The notes: generated by a model from the sequence alone, not told the origin. A stretch of 64,000 nt of DNA from Nocardioides sp. HDW12B (GCF_011299595.1 NZ_CP049867.1:4092001-4156000); one strand, 5' to 3'. Counted from the stretch's first letter, positions 8,437-17,325 are shown. A program made the numbers and translations.

Positions 8437-8527
8437 CGGCCGGAAGGACCGGCCGGGAGGACCGGCTGGAAGGACCGCCCGGGTGACGGGTGGCGCGACC
8501 GCTGGGGCGACCCGTCATGATGGCGAC
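8437..8527. repeat. Short imperfect direct repeats after the transketolase genes
   Basis: Between 8440 and 8485 the motif GGAAGGACCGGC and variants recur three times about 15 bp apart. It can also fold into GCCGG/CCGGC hairpins, possibly acting as a terminator. No gene is seen. Confidence 0.3.
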
Positions 8528-8878
8528 ATGGTCGAGGTCAGCCGCGAGCGGTTCGAGGAGCTGGTCTCCGACGCGCTCGACCTCGTCCCGCCCGAGCTGA
8601 CCGCCCTCATGGACAACTGCGTGGTGGTCGTCGAGGACGAGGCCCCGGCCGACGACCCCGAGCTGCTGGGGCTCTACGAGGGCATCCCGCTGACCGAGCG
8701 CGACAGCACCTACGTGATGGCGCTGCCCGACCGCATCAGCATCTACCGCAACCCGACGCTGGCGATCTGCGAGACCGAGCAGGAGGTCGTCGACGAGGTC
8801 GGCATCACGGTCGTGCACGAGATCGCCCACCACTTCGGCATCGACGACGCCCGGCTGCACGACCTCGGCTACGCCTGA
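8528..8878 (+). CDS. Minimal zincin metallopeptidase-family protein
   Basis: 116-residue protein of the small actinobacterial/cyanobacterial metallopeptidase family (zincin_1 type). The zinc motif HEIAHHFGID has His97, Glu98 and His101 and an Asp in the extended position, close to the C-terminus as is typical. The region FEELVSDALDLVPPEL at the N-terminus is also characteristic. The ATG at 8528 gives the family length. Substrate and role are unknown for the family. Its last ten bases overlap the converging crcB gene. Confidence 0.8.
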   Translation: MVEVSRERFEELVSDALDLVPPELTALMDNCVVVVEDEAPADDPELLGLYEGIPLTERDSTYVMALPDRISIYRNPTLAICETEQEVVDEVGITVVHEIAHHFGIDDARLHDLGYA

Positions 8879-9216
8879 ACGGCCGCCGTCACGGCGTACC
8901 CGAGCGCGCAGGCCAGCAGCGCCGGCGGCAGCGTGAGCAGCACGACCAGCGAGCCGAGCCGCGGGCCGCGGTCGTGGGTCTGCACCGCGAAGGCCGAGTA
9001 GGTCGTCAGCCCGCCGCAGAAGCCGGTCGCCAGCGGCACCGCCACCGCCTCGGGCAGCCCGGCACCGGCCACGGCGCCGATGACGAACGACCCGACCACG
9101 TTGACGCCGATCGTCCCCCACGGGACGCGGCCATCGAGGTGGTGGCCGGCCAGCAGCCGCAGCACCGAGGCGAGCCCGGCCGCGAGGGCCACCGTGACGG
9201 CGGAGAGCGGAGTCAC
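8869..9216 (-). CDS. crcB: CrcB/Fluc fluoride channel subunit (second copy)
   Basis: 115-residue, four-helix membrane protein of the Fluc fluoride exporter family. Seen are the NVVGSF motif of helix 2 (NVVGSFVIG), GFCGGLTTYSAF with the conserved TT(Y/F)S of helix 3, and a hydrophobic fourth helix. It starts with GTG overlapping the stop of the upstream copy. Paired crcB genes usually encode the two different subunits of a dual-topology-fixed heterodimer. Confidence 0.9.
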   Translation of the reverse strand: MTPLSAVTVALAAGLASVLRLLAGHHLDGRVPWGTIGVNVVGSFVIGAVAGAGLPEAVAVPLATGFCGGLTTYSAFAVQTHDRGPRLGSLVVLLTLPPALLACALGYAVTAAVQA

Positions 9217-9623
9217 GGGTCCTCCTCCGCCCGGTGCGGCCGCCCCAGGCGCTCGGCCGCGACCACCGCCAGCAGGCAGGCCACCAGCGTCCCTCCCGCG
9301 TACGTCGCTGCGGTCACGATTCGCTCGTCGGCCAGCAGCGACCGGGTCTGCTCGGACACCGCCGAGAGGGTGGTGAAGCCGCCCAGCACGCCCGGGCCGA
9401 GGAAGGGTGCGAGCAGGGGCGAGCGGCGTACCCGGGGGAGGGTCGGCAGCACACCGAGCAGGAACGAGCCCACCACGTTGATGCCGAAGGTCGTCCACGG
9501 GAAGCCGGCTGACGACCCCTCGGACGTCCAGGTGTCGAGGGCGTACCTCAGCAGCGCCCCGGTGGCTCCGCCCAGCGCGACGACGAGCAGCACCGCGGTC
9601 GTGGGGCGGGGTCGGGCGGGCAC
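9213..9623 (-). CDS. crcB: CrcB/Fluc fluoride channel subunit (first copy)
   Basis: 136-residue paralogue of the overlapping downstream gene. It keeps the full Fluc signatures: GGATGALLRY at the end of helix 1, NVVGSFLLG in helix 2 and GVLGGFTTLSAV in helix 3. The two products likely insert in opposite orientation and combine into one fluoride-specific channel. I looked for a fluoride riboswitch upstream and found no matching conserved elements. Confidence 0.9.
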   Translation of the reverse strand: MPARPRPTTAVLLVVALGGATGALLRYALDTWTSEGSSAGFPWTTFGINVVGSFLLGVLPTLPRVRRSPLLAPFLGPGVLGGFTTLSAVSEQTRSLLADERIVTAATYAGGTLVACLLAVVAAERLGRPHRAEEDP

Positions 9624-9800
9624 GCGAGCACCCTAGGCGCGGGCCCGGGGCGGGTGTGAGGGGGACGACAGCCTGCGGACGCTACCCACGGGAAACATCG
9701 GGGTGCCAGCATGGTTGAGACAATGAGCGGGTAGATCCACCCGTTGTGGGTCGGACGGCGCCGGACCGGTGCCGCCGACATCTGGAAGAGGTGACAGGGC

Positions 9801-11264
9801 GTGACGGAGAACAAGCACCAGGTGGTCGTGATCGGCTCCGGTTTCGGCGGGCTGTTCGGCACCAAGGCGCTGAGGCGGGCGGACGTCGAGGTGACGATGA
9901 TCGCCAAGACGACGCACCACCTGTTCCAGCCGCTGCTCTACCAGGTGGCGACCGGCATCCTGTCGCAGGGCGAGATCGCCCCGCCGACCCGCGAGATCCT
10001 CGCCGACCAGCGCAACGCCCGCGTCATCCTCGGTGAGGTCTCGCGCATCGACATGGAGCGACGCGTCGTGACCTCCCAGGTGCTCGGACGCGTCACCGAG
10101 ACGCCGTACGACTCCCTGATCGTGGCTGCCGGCGCCGGTCAGTCCTACTTCGGCAACGACCACTTCGCCGAGCACGCGCCCGGCATGAAGAGCATCGACG
10201 ACGCCCTCGAGCTGCGCGGGCGCATCTTCGGCGCCTTCGAGCTCGCCGAGCTCGCCGAGACCGAGGAGGAGATCGAGCGTCTGCTCACCTTCGTCGTGGT
10301 CGGCGCCGGTCCCACCGGCGTCGAGATGGCCGGACAGATCGCCGAGCTGGCCCACCGCACGCTGCGCAAGGACTTCCGCAGCATCAACACCCGTGCGGCC
10401 AAGGTCATCCTGCTCGACGCCGCCGGCCAGGTGCTCCCGCCCTTCGGCGCCAAGCTGGGTGAGAAGACCCGCCAGTCGTTGGAGAAGCGCGGCGTCACCG
10501 TCCGCCTCGGCGAGATGGTCACCGACCTCGACGAGTACGGCATCGTCGTCAAGCGCAAGGACGGCTCCTCCGAGCGCATCGAGGCCGTCACCAAGGTGTG
10601 GGCCGCGGGCGTGCAGGCGTCGCCGCTGGCCAAGACGCTGGCCGAGCAGTCCGGCGCCCCGCTCGACCGCGCCGGCCGGATCGGCGTCAACCCCGACCTG
10701 ACGCTGCCGGGTCACCCCGAGGTGTTCGTCGTCGGCGACATGATCTCGCTCGACAACCTGCCCGGCGTCGCGCAGGTCGCGATCCAGGGCGCGAAGTACG
10801 CCGCCAAGGAGATCAAGGGCCGCGTCGAGGGCAGCCCGCCGCAGAAGCCGTTCAAGTACTTCGACAAGGGCTCGATGGCGACCATCTCCCGCTTCAGCGC
10901 GGTCGCGCTGGTGGGCAAGATCCGCATCACCGGCTTCATCGCGTGGCTGATGTGGTTGGCGGTCCACCTCGTCTACCTGACCGGCTTCAAGAACCGGCTC
11001 TCGGCGCTGGGGCACTGGTTCGTCAGCTTCCTCGGCTCGGGGCGCTCCGAGCGGGTGGCCACCGAGCAGCAGATCTTCGGCCGGCTCGCGCTGGACCGTC
11101 TCGACCACGGCGCGGCCGACCTGGTCTCCAACCCGGGCGTCTACGACGCGACGCGGGCGATGATCGAGGAGACCCGACGCGCCGAGCTGGTCGAGCGGGC
11201 GCTCGAGGAGGCCCGGCTCACCGACGCCGGCGAGCGCGGCCTCAAGGTCGACGCCGCCCCCTGA
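9801..11264 (+). CDS. ndh: Type II NADH dehydrogenase (NDH-2)
   Basis: 487-residue membrane-associated flavoprotein that passes electrons from NADH to menaquinone without proton pumping. The FAD Rossmann motif is at the N-terminus (VVVIGSGFGGLFG), the NADH Rossmann motif in mid-protein (VVVGAGPTGVEMAG), and the FAD-binding EVFVVGDM is followed by GVAQVAIQGA, the quinone-site motif. An amphipathic or transmembrane segment lies near residues 365-395. Start is GTG at 9801, with GAAGAGG roughly 11 nt upstream. A hairpin terminator follows. It is monocistronic. Confidence 0.93.
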   Translation: MTENKHQVVVIGSGFGGLFGTKALRRADVEVTMIAKTTHHLFQPLLYQVATGILSQGEIAPPTREILADQRNARVILGEVSRIDMERRVVTSQVLGRVTETPYDSLIVAAGAGQSYFGNDHFAEHAPGMKSIDDALELRGRIFGAFELAELAETEEEIERLLTFVVVGAGPTGVEMAGQIAELAHRTLRKDFRSINTRAAKVILLDAAGQVLPPFGAKLGEKTRQSLEKRGVTVRLGEMVTDLDEYGIVVKRKDGSSERIEAVTKVWAAGVQASPLAKTLAEQSGAPLDRAGRIGVNPDLTLPGHPEVFVVGDMISLDNLPGVAQVAIQGAKYAAKEIKGRVEGSPPQKPFKYFDKGSMATISRFSAVALVGKIRITGFIAWLMWLAVHLVYLTGFKNRLSALGHWFVSFLGSGRSERVATEQQIFGRLALDRLDHGAADLVSNPGVYDATRAMIEETRRAELVERALEEARLTDAGERGLKVDAAP

Positions 11265-11280
11265 CCACCTCCTGACACGA

Positions 11281-11324
11281 CGTCACGACGGGCCGGCCGC
11301 AGCAGCGACCGGCCCTCGTGACGC
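11281..11324 (+). terminator. Hairpin terminator after ndh
   Basis: CGTCACGA-C-GGGCCGG pairs with CCGGCCC-TCGTGACG across a 13-base loop, with one bulged base. It lies 17 bp past the ndh stop and also before the converging gene, so it may act in both directions. Confidence 0.65.
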
Positions 11325-11340
11325 TCGGACGACGGGGGTC

Positions 11341-12723
11341 TCAGGCGGTCACGGAGTGCCCGCCGCGCCCCTCGAGGGCCGGCAGGATCTCCTCGGCCAC
11401 CTCGAGCGCCTGCACCCGCAGGTCGGGCACGGCGGTGACCTCCCAGTCGAGTCCCCGGCGGGCCGGGCCCACGGCGAAGACGTCGGGCAGCGGCTCCCCG
11501 GTGCTGTCGACGACGCGGCCCGTCGGGTCGAGGTCGAGGCCCAGCCCGAGCCGGTGGGGCCGGATCGTGCCCCGGTCAAGCAGGGCGTCGACGAGCGGGT
11601 TCCAGCCCCGCGTCGTCACCGGGGCGGGGCCGCTGCAGTTCACGACGCGGTCGAAGGCGACCGGGTCGACCTCACCGGGCGTCCTCACCACGAGGCGGCC
11701 GGAGGCCTTCAGCTGACGGACGAACTCCGCCTGGGCCGGCGGCATCCGGTGGCGCGCGACCTCCCAGGCGCGGCCGTGGTCGCGCACGAAGGTCGCCTGC
11801 TCCTCCTCGTCGAGCCCGCGCCACAACCGGTTGGCCGAGGCCCGCAGGGTGTCGACGACGTCGCGCCAGTCCTCGCCGTCGGTGGCGGCCTGGTCGACGA
11901 GCGCCCGCACCTGGGTCACCATCTCCTCCAGCCGGCCGGCCGGCACGTCGACGGTCTGGCGCATCGGGCTCGGGTCGGTGCGGTGGGTCCGCGGCAGCAG
12001 GCCGTGGCGCGAGACCAGGGTGAAGCGGGTCATCGGGGTGCTGTCGTGCAGGACCGAGACCACGTCGAGCGCGGTCAGCCCGCTGCCGACCAGGAGCACC
12101 TCGGCCGGCTCCCCGACCTGCTCGGCCAGGTCCGGCACCCACGGGTCGGGCAGGTAGCCGGCGTGCGCGGCGTACTTCATGAGGCGGGCGGGCGGCGGGT
12201 TGCCGAGCGCGAGCACGACGGCGTCGGCGACCACGCTCCACCCGCCGGTCAGGTGCACGTGCACCCCGTCGTCCTCACGCAGCACGTCGCGCACCGTGCC
12301 GCGGACGCGTCCCAGGGCGCTCCCCGTGGGCACGGGTGCGTTCTCCACCAGGTCAGTGAGGTAGTCGCCGTACAGGGTGCGGGGCAGGAAGTCGGTGGGG
12401 TCGACGTCGTACCCGGCCGCACGGCACCAGCGCACCAGGTGGTCGGGGTCCTCCGCCACCGCGCTCAGCCGCCCGGCGTAGTTGTTCAGCGTGTGGCGCG
12501 GGTGGTCGTGGCGGTAGGCCAGGCCGGGCCCCAGGCGGGCCTCGCGGTCGACCAGGCAGACCTCGACCGGCTGCTCGGGGGTGGCGGCGCGCAGCAGGTG
12601 CAGGGCGGTGATGACCCCGGACGCGCCGCCGCCGACGACGGCGACGCGCACCGCCTCGGGGGCGGCGCCGCCGAACGCGCGGGCGCGGCGCAGCGAGGTC
12701 ACCAGGGAACGGTCGCGGACCAC
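11341..12723 (-). CDS. FAD/NAD(P)-binding protein of the HpxO-like (PF13454-type) family
   Basis: 460-residue soluble flavoprotein. The N-terminal FAD motif is VAVVGGGASGVITALHLL, followed by the LGPGLAYR segment typical of this family and a central second nucleotide site (VLLVGSGLTALDVV). The C-terminus has the FAD-contact motif DVFAVGPARRG. Related proteins are annotated as hydroxyacylglutathione-linked or uncharacterised FAD-NAD(P)-binding proteins, so the substrate is unknown. It starts at GTG 12723. A strong dyad lies just upstream and may be its operator. Confidence 0.75.
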   Translation of the reverse strand: MVRDRSLVTSLRRARAFGGAAPEAVRVAVVGGGASGVITALHLLRAATPEQPVEVCLVDREARLGPGLAYRHDHPRHTLNNYAGRLSAVAEDPDHLVRWCRAAGYDVDPTDFLPRTLYGDYLTDLVENAPVPTGSALGRVRGTVRDVLREDDGVHVHLTGGWSVVADAVVLALGNPPPARLMKYAAHAGYLPDPWVPDLAEQVGEPAEVLLVGSGLTALDVVSVLHDSTPMTRFTLVSRHGLLPRTHRTDPSPMRQTVDVPAGRLEEMVTQVRALVDQAATDGEDWRDVVDTLRASANRLWRGLDEEEQATFVRDHGRAWEVARHRMPPAQAEFVRQLKASGRLVVRTPGEVDPVAFDRVVNCSGPAPVTTRGWNPLVDALLDRGTIRPHRLGLGLDLDPTGRVVDSTGEPLPDVFAVGPARRGLDWEVTAVPDLRVQALEVAEEILPALEGRGGHSVTA

Positions 12724-12744
12724 GGGCGTCTCCGAAGCGTCGAA

Positions 12745-12775
12745 CGAATGAAGTCTACCAATGTAGTAGACATTC
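12745..12775. promoter_or_regulatory. Palindromic operator candidate upstream of the FAD enzyme gene
   Basis: GTCTAC (12753-12758) and GTAGAC (12766-12771) flank a 7-nt centre, inside weaker outer arms CGAAT/ATTCG. The site sits 22-50 bp before the GTG start in an AT-rich patch. Its TAC/GTA-rich core resembles operators of BlaI/MecI/CopY-type repressors, but no such regulator is in this window. Confidence 0.45.
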
Positions 12776-12802
12776 GTCCGGGACGCGAGGCGCCACGGCC
12801 GC

Positions 12803-13480
12803 TCACTCGAAGCTCTGCTGGCGGCCCTTCCACGCGGGGTGCTCGGCCGCCCACGACGGCAGCACGAACAGGCCCTCGGCCTCGACCGTGACCCGTCCGT
12901 CGGGGTCGCGGATCTCGCCGCGGACCACCGACTTGCGGCCCTCGCTGCTCTCCAGCCACCCCTCGAGGTGGAGCGGCCCGAGCGGGGTCGGCCGGCGGTA
13001 GTGCAGCGTGAGCCGTGCGGTCATGCCCGGACCCCCGCCCACGGCAGCCGACTCCCCGAGCAGCTGGTCGAGCAGCAGGGCGCTGACCCCGCCGTGGACC
13101 AGGCCGGGCGGGCCCTCGTAGAGCGCCCCGAGGTCGACGTCGACGTGCACGTGCTTCTCCTCGTCCACGCGCCGGTGCTCGGCGGTGAACACCGCGATCG
13201 GGTTGCGCAGCCCGGTCACCGTGTTGCCGTGGTTGCGGATCGTGGTGCCGTCGGGCCCGAGCTCGGCGCCCAGCGGACCGCCGCGCGCGGACGCCCGCAG
13301 CCGCGCCGTCAGCGCCTCGATCTCCTGCGTCACCGCCGCCGCCTCGTCGAGGTCGACCTCGGTGAGCGCCTGGGCCTCGGCCAGCTCGCGGGTGGCCCCC
13401 GTGAGGGCGGCCACCACGCGGTCGTGCTCGGCCAGCTCCTCGGCGCTCAGGTGGGCCGGGGTGGGCGTGGCGGGGTCCAT
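12803..13480 (-). CDS. PaaI-family (hotdog) thioesterase
   Basis: 225-residue protein. The C-terminal 130 residues form a hotdog thioesterase domain with GPPGLVHGGVSALLLDQ, the catalytic loop of PaaI-type acyl-CoA thioesterases (HGG followed by a helix with an Asp). The first 75 residues are a charged helical extension (AEELAEHDRVVAALTGATREL) not found in minimal PaaI proteins. The ATG at 13480 is chosen; longer upstream frames are non-coding. The acyl-CoA substrate is unknown. Confidence 0.8.
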   Translation of the reverse strand: MDPATPTPAHLSAEELAEHDRVVAALTGATRELAEAQALTEVDLDEAAAVTQEIEALTARLRASARGGPLGAELGPDGTTIRNHGNTVTGLRNPIAVFTAEHRRVDEEKHVHVDVDLGALYEGPPGLVHGGVSALLLDQLLGESAAVGGGPGMTARLTLHYRRPTPLGPLHLEGWLESSEGRKSVVRGEIRDPDGRVTVEAEGLFVLPSWAAEHPAWKGRQQSFE

Positions 13481-13583
13481 GCCGCTCACCCTAGACACCG
13501 GCCACGACGCCGCTCCGGGCAGGACTGCAACACGTTCTCGGCGACGATTCGGGTCCGCGGCCCGGGGGTGGCAGGCTGGTGCC

Positions 13584-15098
13584 ATGTCCGTGCTGCCGAA
13601 GACCGGGCCCCTGGCGGCACGGCGCGCCGGGGTGCTCCTCCACCTCACCTCCCTGCCCTCGCCGTACGGTCCCGGCGACGTCGGTCCGGCGGCGTACGCG
13701 TTCGTCGACTTCCTCGCCTCGGCCGGGTGCAGCGTGTGGCAGGTGCTCCCGCTGGTGCCCGCCCATGCCGGCGAGCCGTCGCCGTACAACGCCCTCTCGG
13801 CGATGGCCGGGAACCCCGAGCTGATCAGCCTCGAGCTGCTCCGGGACCAGGGCCTCCTCGACGACGCCGACCTGGCCGCCGTGGCGGACGGGACGCTGAC
13901 GCGGGGCGCCGCCCGCCAGCGCGCCGCCGACGCCTGGGAGCGCGGCGGCGACGCCGACCCCGAGCGCATCGACGACTTCGAGCTGTGGGCCCGCGAGCAC
14001 CAGGACTGGCTGACGGCGTACGTCGAGTTCGTCGCGCTGGCCGAGCTGGTCGGCAGCACCGAGTGGCGCACCTGGGACCCGGCGCTGCGCGACCGCGAGC
14101 CGACGGCCGTCGCGGAGCTGCTCGCGACCGCCCCGGACCGGGTGCGCTCGCTGCGGTGGGAGCAGTACGCCTTCGACGTGCAGTGGACCGCCCTGCGGGA
14201 GTACGCCGAGGAGCGCGGGGTGCTGGTCTTCGGCGACCTCCCCATCTTCGTGTCCTTCGACAGCGCCGACGTCTGGTCGGACCGCGACCTGTTCGAGCTC
14301 GACGCCACCGGACGACCGACGACCGTGACCGGCTGCCCGCCGGACTACTTCGCTGCGGACGGCCAGCGGTGGAACAACCCGCACTACGCCTGGCAGCGGA
14401 TGGCGGCCGACGGCTTCGGCTGGTGGCGCCGGCGCGTGCTGCGGCAGCGTGAGCTGTTCGACCTCGTGCGCATCGACCACTTCCGCGGCTTCGAGGCGGC
14501 CTGGCACATCCCCGTCGACGCCCCCACCGCGGCGACCGGCGAGTGGCTCAAGAGTCCGGGGCGTGGCGTGCTGTCCGCCCTGCTCGAGGTCAGCGGCGAG
14601 GGGACCCTCGTGGCCGAGGACCTCGGCCTCATCACGCCGGAGGTCGACGAGCTGCGCGAGGAGTTCGGCCTGCCGGGCATGAAGGTGCTGCAGTTCGCCT
14701 TCGACGGCAACGACGACAACCCCTACCTGCCTGAGCGGCACGGCGAGCTCAGCGTCGTCTACACCGGCACCCACGACAACGACACCACGCTCGGCTGGTG
14801 GCGCACCCTCGACGACGCCAGCCGGCGTCGTGCCCTGGACGTGCTCGCGCACCCGGAGGTGCCCATGCCGTGGTCGCTGGTGCACGAGGCGTTCCGCTCC
14901 ACCGCCCGCCTCGCGGTCGTGCCCGCGCAGGACCTCCTCGGGCTGGGGTCGGAGGCGCGGATGAACACGCCCGGCACCGCCGTCGGCAACTGGACGTGGC
15001 AGGCGCCCGCGGGTGCCTTCCCCGCCGGCGGCGCCCTCGCCGCACGGCTGCGCACGCTGGTGGACAACACCGGCCGCGCGCCCCGCCGGACGGTGTAG
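13584..15098 (+). CDS. malQ: 4-alpha-glucanotransferase (amylomaltase, GH77)
   Basis: 504-residue glucanotransferase that transfers alpha-1,4-glucan segments in glycogen or maltodextrin metabolism. The catalytic residues are all visible: nucleophile Asp298 in VRIDHFRGF, acid/base Glu345 in VAEDLGLI and Asp398 in THDNDT. PSPYNALSAMAGNP and WNNPHYAW are further GH77 hallmarks. Length is that of the short bacterial MalQ class; the long Mycobacterium type with extra N-terminal domains is not used here. No glycogen genes are adjacent. Confidence 0.95.
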   Translation: MSVLPKTGPLAARRAGVLLHLTSLPSPYGPGDVGPAAYAFVDFLASAGCSVWQVLPLVPAHAGEPSPYNALSAMAGNPELISLELLRDQGLLDDADLAAVADGTLTRGAARQRAADAWERGGDADPERIDDFELWAREHQDWLTAYVEFVALAELVGSTEWRTWDPALRDREPTAVAELLATAPDRVRSLRWEQYAFDVQWTALREYAEERGVLVFGDLPIFVSFDSADVWSDRDLFELDATGRPTTVTGCPPDYFAADGQRWNNPHYAWQRMAADGFGWWRRRVLRQRELFDLVRIDHFRGFEAAWHIPVDAPTAATGEWLKSPGRGVLSALLEVSGEGTLVAEDLGLITPEVDELREEFGLPGMKVLQFAFDGNDDNPYLPERHGELSVVYTGTHDNDTTLGWWRTLDDASRRRALDVLAHPEVPMPWSLVHEAFRSTARLAVVPAQDLLGLGSEARMNTPGTAVGNWTWQAPAGAFPAGGALAARLRTLVDNTGRAPRRTV

Positions 15099-15107
15099 CA
15101 CCGCGCC

Positions 15108-15162
15108 GTACCCGGGCGTCGTACCCGGGCGTCGTGACCCGGCGTCGTGACCCGGCGTCGTG
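15108..15162. repeat. Short tandem repeats after malQ
   Basis: The 13-14-bp motif GTACCCGGGCGTC and its variant GTGACCCGGCGTC recur four times in a row. The array lies between malQ and the histidine kinase gene, and its role is unknown. Confidence 0.5.
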
Positions 15163-15205
15163 GAGCGTCGGCCGGGCGCTCGGGCGCCACGGTTACGATC
15201 GCGAC

Positions 15206-16645
15206 GTGGCCCGTCGCACGACCCCTCACCGGGCAGCGTCCGAGACCGACCTGGTCGCCCAGGTGGTCGACTACGCCCTGTTCACCCTCGACGTCGAGGG
15301 TCACGTGCGGTCGTGGAACGCCGGGGCCGAGCGGCTGAAGGGCTACCGCAGCGACGAGATCCAGGGGCGCAGCTTCCGGACGTTCTACCCGCCGGAGGAC
15401 CAGGAGTCCGGGCTGCCCGACCGGCTGCTGCAGCAGGCGCGCGACGAGGGTCGCGTCGAGCACGAGGGCTGGCGCGTGCGCCGCGACGGCTCGCGGTTTT
15501 GGGGCAACGTCGTCATCACGGCACTGCACGACGAGCACGGCGAGCTGACCGGGTTCCTCAAGGTGACGCGCGACCTGACCGAGCAGCACCGGCTGATCGA
15601 GGAGCTGCGCCGCAGCGAGGAGCGGTTCCGGGTGATGGTGTCGCAGGTTGTCGACTACGCCATCGTCGGGCTGGACCCCGACGGGTTCATCGACACCTGG
15701 AACGCCGGCGCCGAGCGGCTCAAGGGCTACGCCGCCGACGAGATCGTGGGGCGGCACTTCTCGGTCTTCTACGCGGCCGAGGACCGGGAGGCCGGGCTGC
15801 CCGCGACGCTGCTCGGGCGGGCGCTCGAGGTGGGGCGGGTCGAGCACGAGGGCTGGCGCGTCCGGCGCGACGGGTCGCGGTTCTGGGGTGACGTGGTCAT
15901 CACGGCTCTGCACGACGACGCCGGGGAGGTCCGCGGGTTCGTCAAGGTCACGCGCGACCTCACCGACCGCAAGCTGCTCGAGGAGGCCCAGGACTCCTTC
16001 TACGCCACCTTCGAGCACGACTTCCGCAACCCTGTGGCCGCGATCCGGGGTGCCAGCGAGGCGCTCGCGAAGGACCCCGGCGAGGAGCGGCGCGGGGAGC
16101 TGCTCGAGCGGATCCGCACCAACGCCGACCGGCTGCTGGCCATGACCGGTGAGCTGGTGGAGTACGCACGGCTGCGCTCCGGCAGCACCACGCTGCACCT
16201 GGAGGTCCTCGACCTGGTCGCGCTGGCGACCGAGACCGTCGCGGGCCTCGGCGTCGTCACCGAGGGTGGGCGGGTCCGTCTCGACGGCGGCTGCGAGTCG
16301 ATCGAGGCCGACCGGGTCAGCGTGGAGCGGATCATCGTCAACCTGGTCGGCAACGCGTTGCGCTACTCCGATCCCGGGACGGTCGTCGAGGTCCGCTGTG
16401 ACCCCGGGCCGCCCGGCTTCAGCCGGCTCACCGTGCGTGACCGCGGGCGCGGCATCGCGGCGCGCGACCTGCCGCACATCTTCACCGAGTTCGAGCGGGG
16501 GCCGCTGGCTCGCGACGACGGCGGCGTGGGGCTCGGCCTGGCCAGCGTCAAGAAGCTGGTGGCGGCCAACGGCGGCCGGATCGTGGTCGAGAGCGAGGTC
16601 GGGAGCGGCACCACCGTCGCCGTCGACTTCCCGCACCGGGCCTGA
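15206..16645 (+). CDS. Orphan PAS-PAS histidine kinase
   Basis: 479-residue soluble sensor kinase without transmembrane segments. Two PAS domains (about residues 12-130 and 142-260) are close copies: WNAGAERLKGY and EHEGWRVRRDGSRFWG occur in both. A dimerisation/phosphoacceptor helix follows with His271 in the H-box (FEHDFRNPVAAIRG). The HATPase domain has N-box NLVGNALRY, G1 DRGRGI and G2 GVGLGLASVKKL. GTG start at 15206. No response regulator gene is adjacent, so its partner is unknown. Intracellular PAS domains suggest redox, light or ligand sensing. Confidence 0.88.
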   Translation: MARRTTPHRAASETDLVAQVVDYALFTLDVEGHVRSWNAGAERLKGYRSDEIQGRSFRTFYPPEDQESGLPDRLLQQARDEGRVEHEGWRVRRDGSRFWGNVVITALHDEHGELTGFLKVTRDLTEQHRLIEELRRSEERFRVMVSQVVDYAIVGLDPDGFIDTWNAGAERLKGYAADEIVGRHFSVFYAAEDREAGLPATLLGRALEVGRVEHEGWRVRRDGSRFWGDVVITALHDDAGEVRGFVKVTRDLTDRKLLEEAQDSFYATFEHDFRNPVAAIRGASEALAKDPGEERRGELLERIRTNADRLLAMTGELVEYARLRSGSTTLHLEVLDLVALATETVAGLGVVTEGGRVRLDGGCESIEADRVSVERIIVNLVGNALRYSDPGTVVEVRCDPGPPGFSRLTVRDRGRGIAARDLPHIFTEFERGPLARDDGGVGLGLASVKKLVAANGGRIVVESEVGSGTTVAVDFPHRA

Positions 16646-16698
16646 GCGGGGTCGTGGCCGGGCACCGGGAAATACTTGACCTTTCACCCGTCGGGGTG

Positions 16699-16724
16699 GT
16701 TCCTGCCCTGTCGACACCGGGTAG
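16699..16724 (+). promoter_or_regulatory. Possible SigB-type promoter of the PfpI-like gene
   Basis: GTTC and GGGTAG, 16 bp apart, resemble the general-stress sigma consensus of actinobacteria (GTTT, then GGGTAT). The pair lies 38 bp upstream of the start, and PfpI-like proteins are often stress-induced. The match is imperfect. Confidence 0.3.
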
Positions 16725-16761
16725 GTGAGGGGTGTCCCCTTGTGTCTCGGAAAGGACCTCC

Positions 16762-17325
16762 ATGTCTGACAGCAAGAAGATCGCCTTCCTCGTCGCCCCC
16801 GAGGGCATCGAGCGCGTCGAGCTCACCGACCCCTGGCAGGCGGTGAAGGACGCCGGCCACCAGCCCGTGCTGCTCTCCACCGATAGCGGCGAGGTGCAGA
16901 CCTTCGACCACCTCGACAAGTCGGAGACGTTCCCGGTCGACGTCGAGGTCTCCTCCGCGAAGGCTGAGGAGTACGACGCCCTGGTGCTGCCCGGTGGCGT
17001 GGCCAACCCGGACGCGTTGCGCATGGACGGCGACGCCGTGTCCTTCATCAAGGACTTCGTGGCCTCCGGCAAGCCGGTCGCCGCGATCTGCCACGCGCCC
17101 TGGACCCTCATCGAGGCCGACGTGCTGCAGGGCCGCACCGTCACCTCGTGGCCGAGCCTGCAGACCGACCTCCGCAACGCCGGCGCCACCTGGGTCGACG
17201 AGAAGAACGTCGTCGACGGCAACCTGATCACCAGCCGCAACCCCGACGACCTGCCGGCCTTCAACAGCGCCCTGCTCGAGGCCATCCAGCACGGCGTCGA
17301 CTCCGCCGGGTCCGCCCAGGCCTGA
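16762..17325 (+). CDS. PfpI/DJ-1 family protein (type 1 glutamine amidotransferase-like)
   Basis: 187-residue cytosolic protein of the PfpI subfamily, associated with general stress, chaperone or deglycase activity. The catalytic Cys110 lies in the nucleophile elbow AAICHAPW, followed by the usual TSWPSLQTDLRNAGA segment. The acidic partner residue is in APEGIE near the N-terminus. The ATG follows GGAAAGGACC. The gene is flanked by a strong terminator and stands alone. Enzyme activity (protease versus deglycase) is not decidable from sequence. Confidence 0.9.
   Translation: MSDSKKIAFLVAPEGIERVELTDPWQAVKDAGHQPVLLSTDSGEVQTFDHLDKSETFPVDVEVSSAKAEEYDALVLPGGVANPDALRMDGDAVSFIKDFVASGKPVAAICHAPWTLIEADVLQGRTVTSWPSLQTDLRNAGATWVDEKNVVDGNLITSRNPDDLPAFNSALLEAIQHGVDSAGSAQA

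Noticed and set aside
9624-9800. Fluoride riboswitch upstream of the crcB pair
   Set aside because: I looked on the minus strand for the conserved GAUG and CUGAUG-CUCCUAC elements and did not find them.
9633-11108. Long minus-strand frame of 491 codons
   Set aside because: It lies opposite ndh, which has intact FAD and NADH motifs, and its own translation is low-complexity His/Arg/Gly/Leu-rich.
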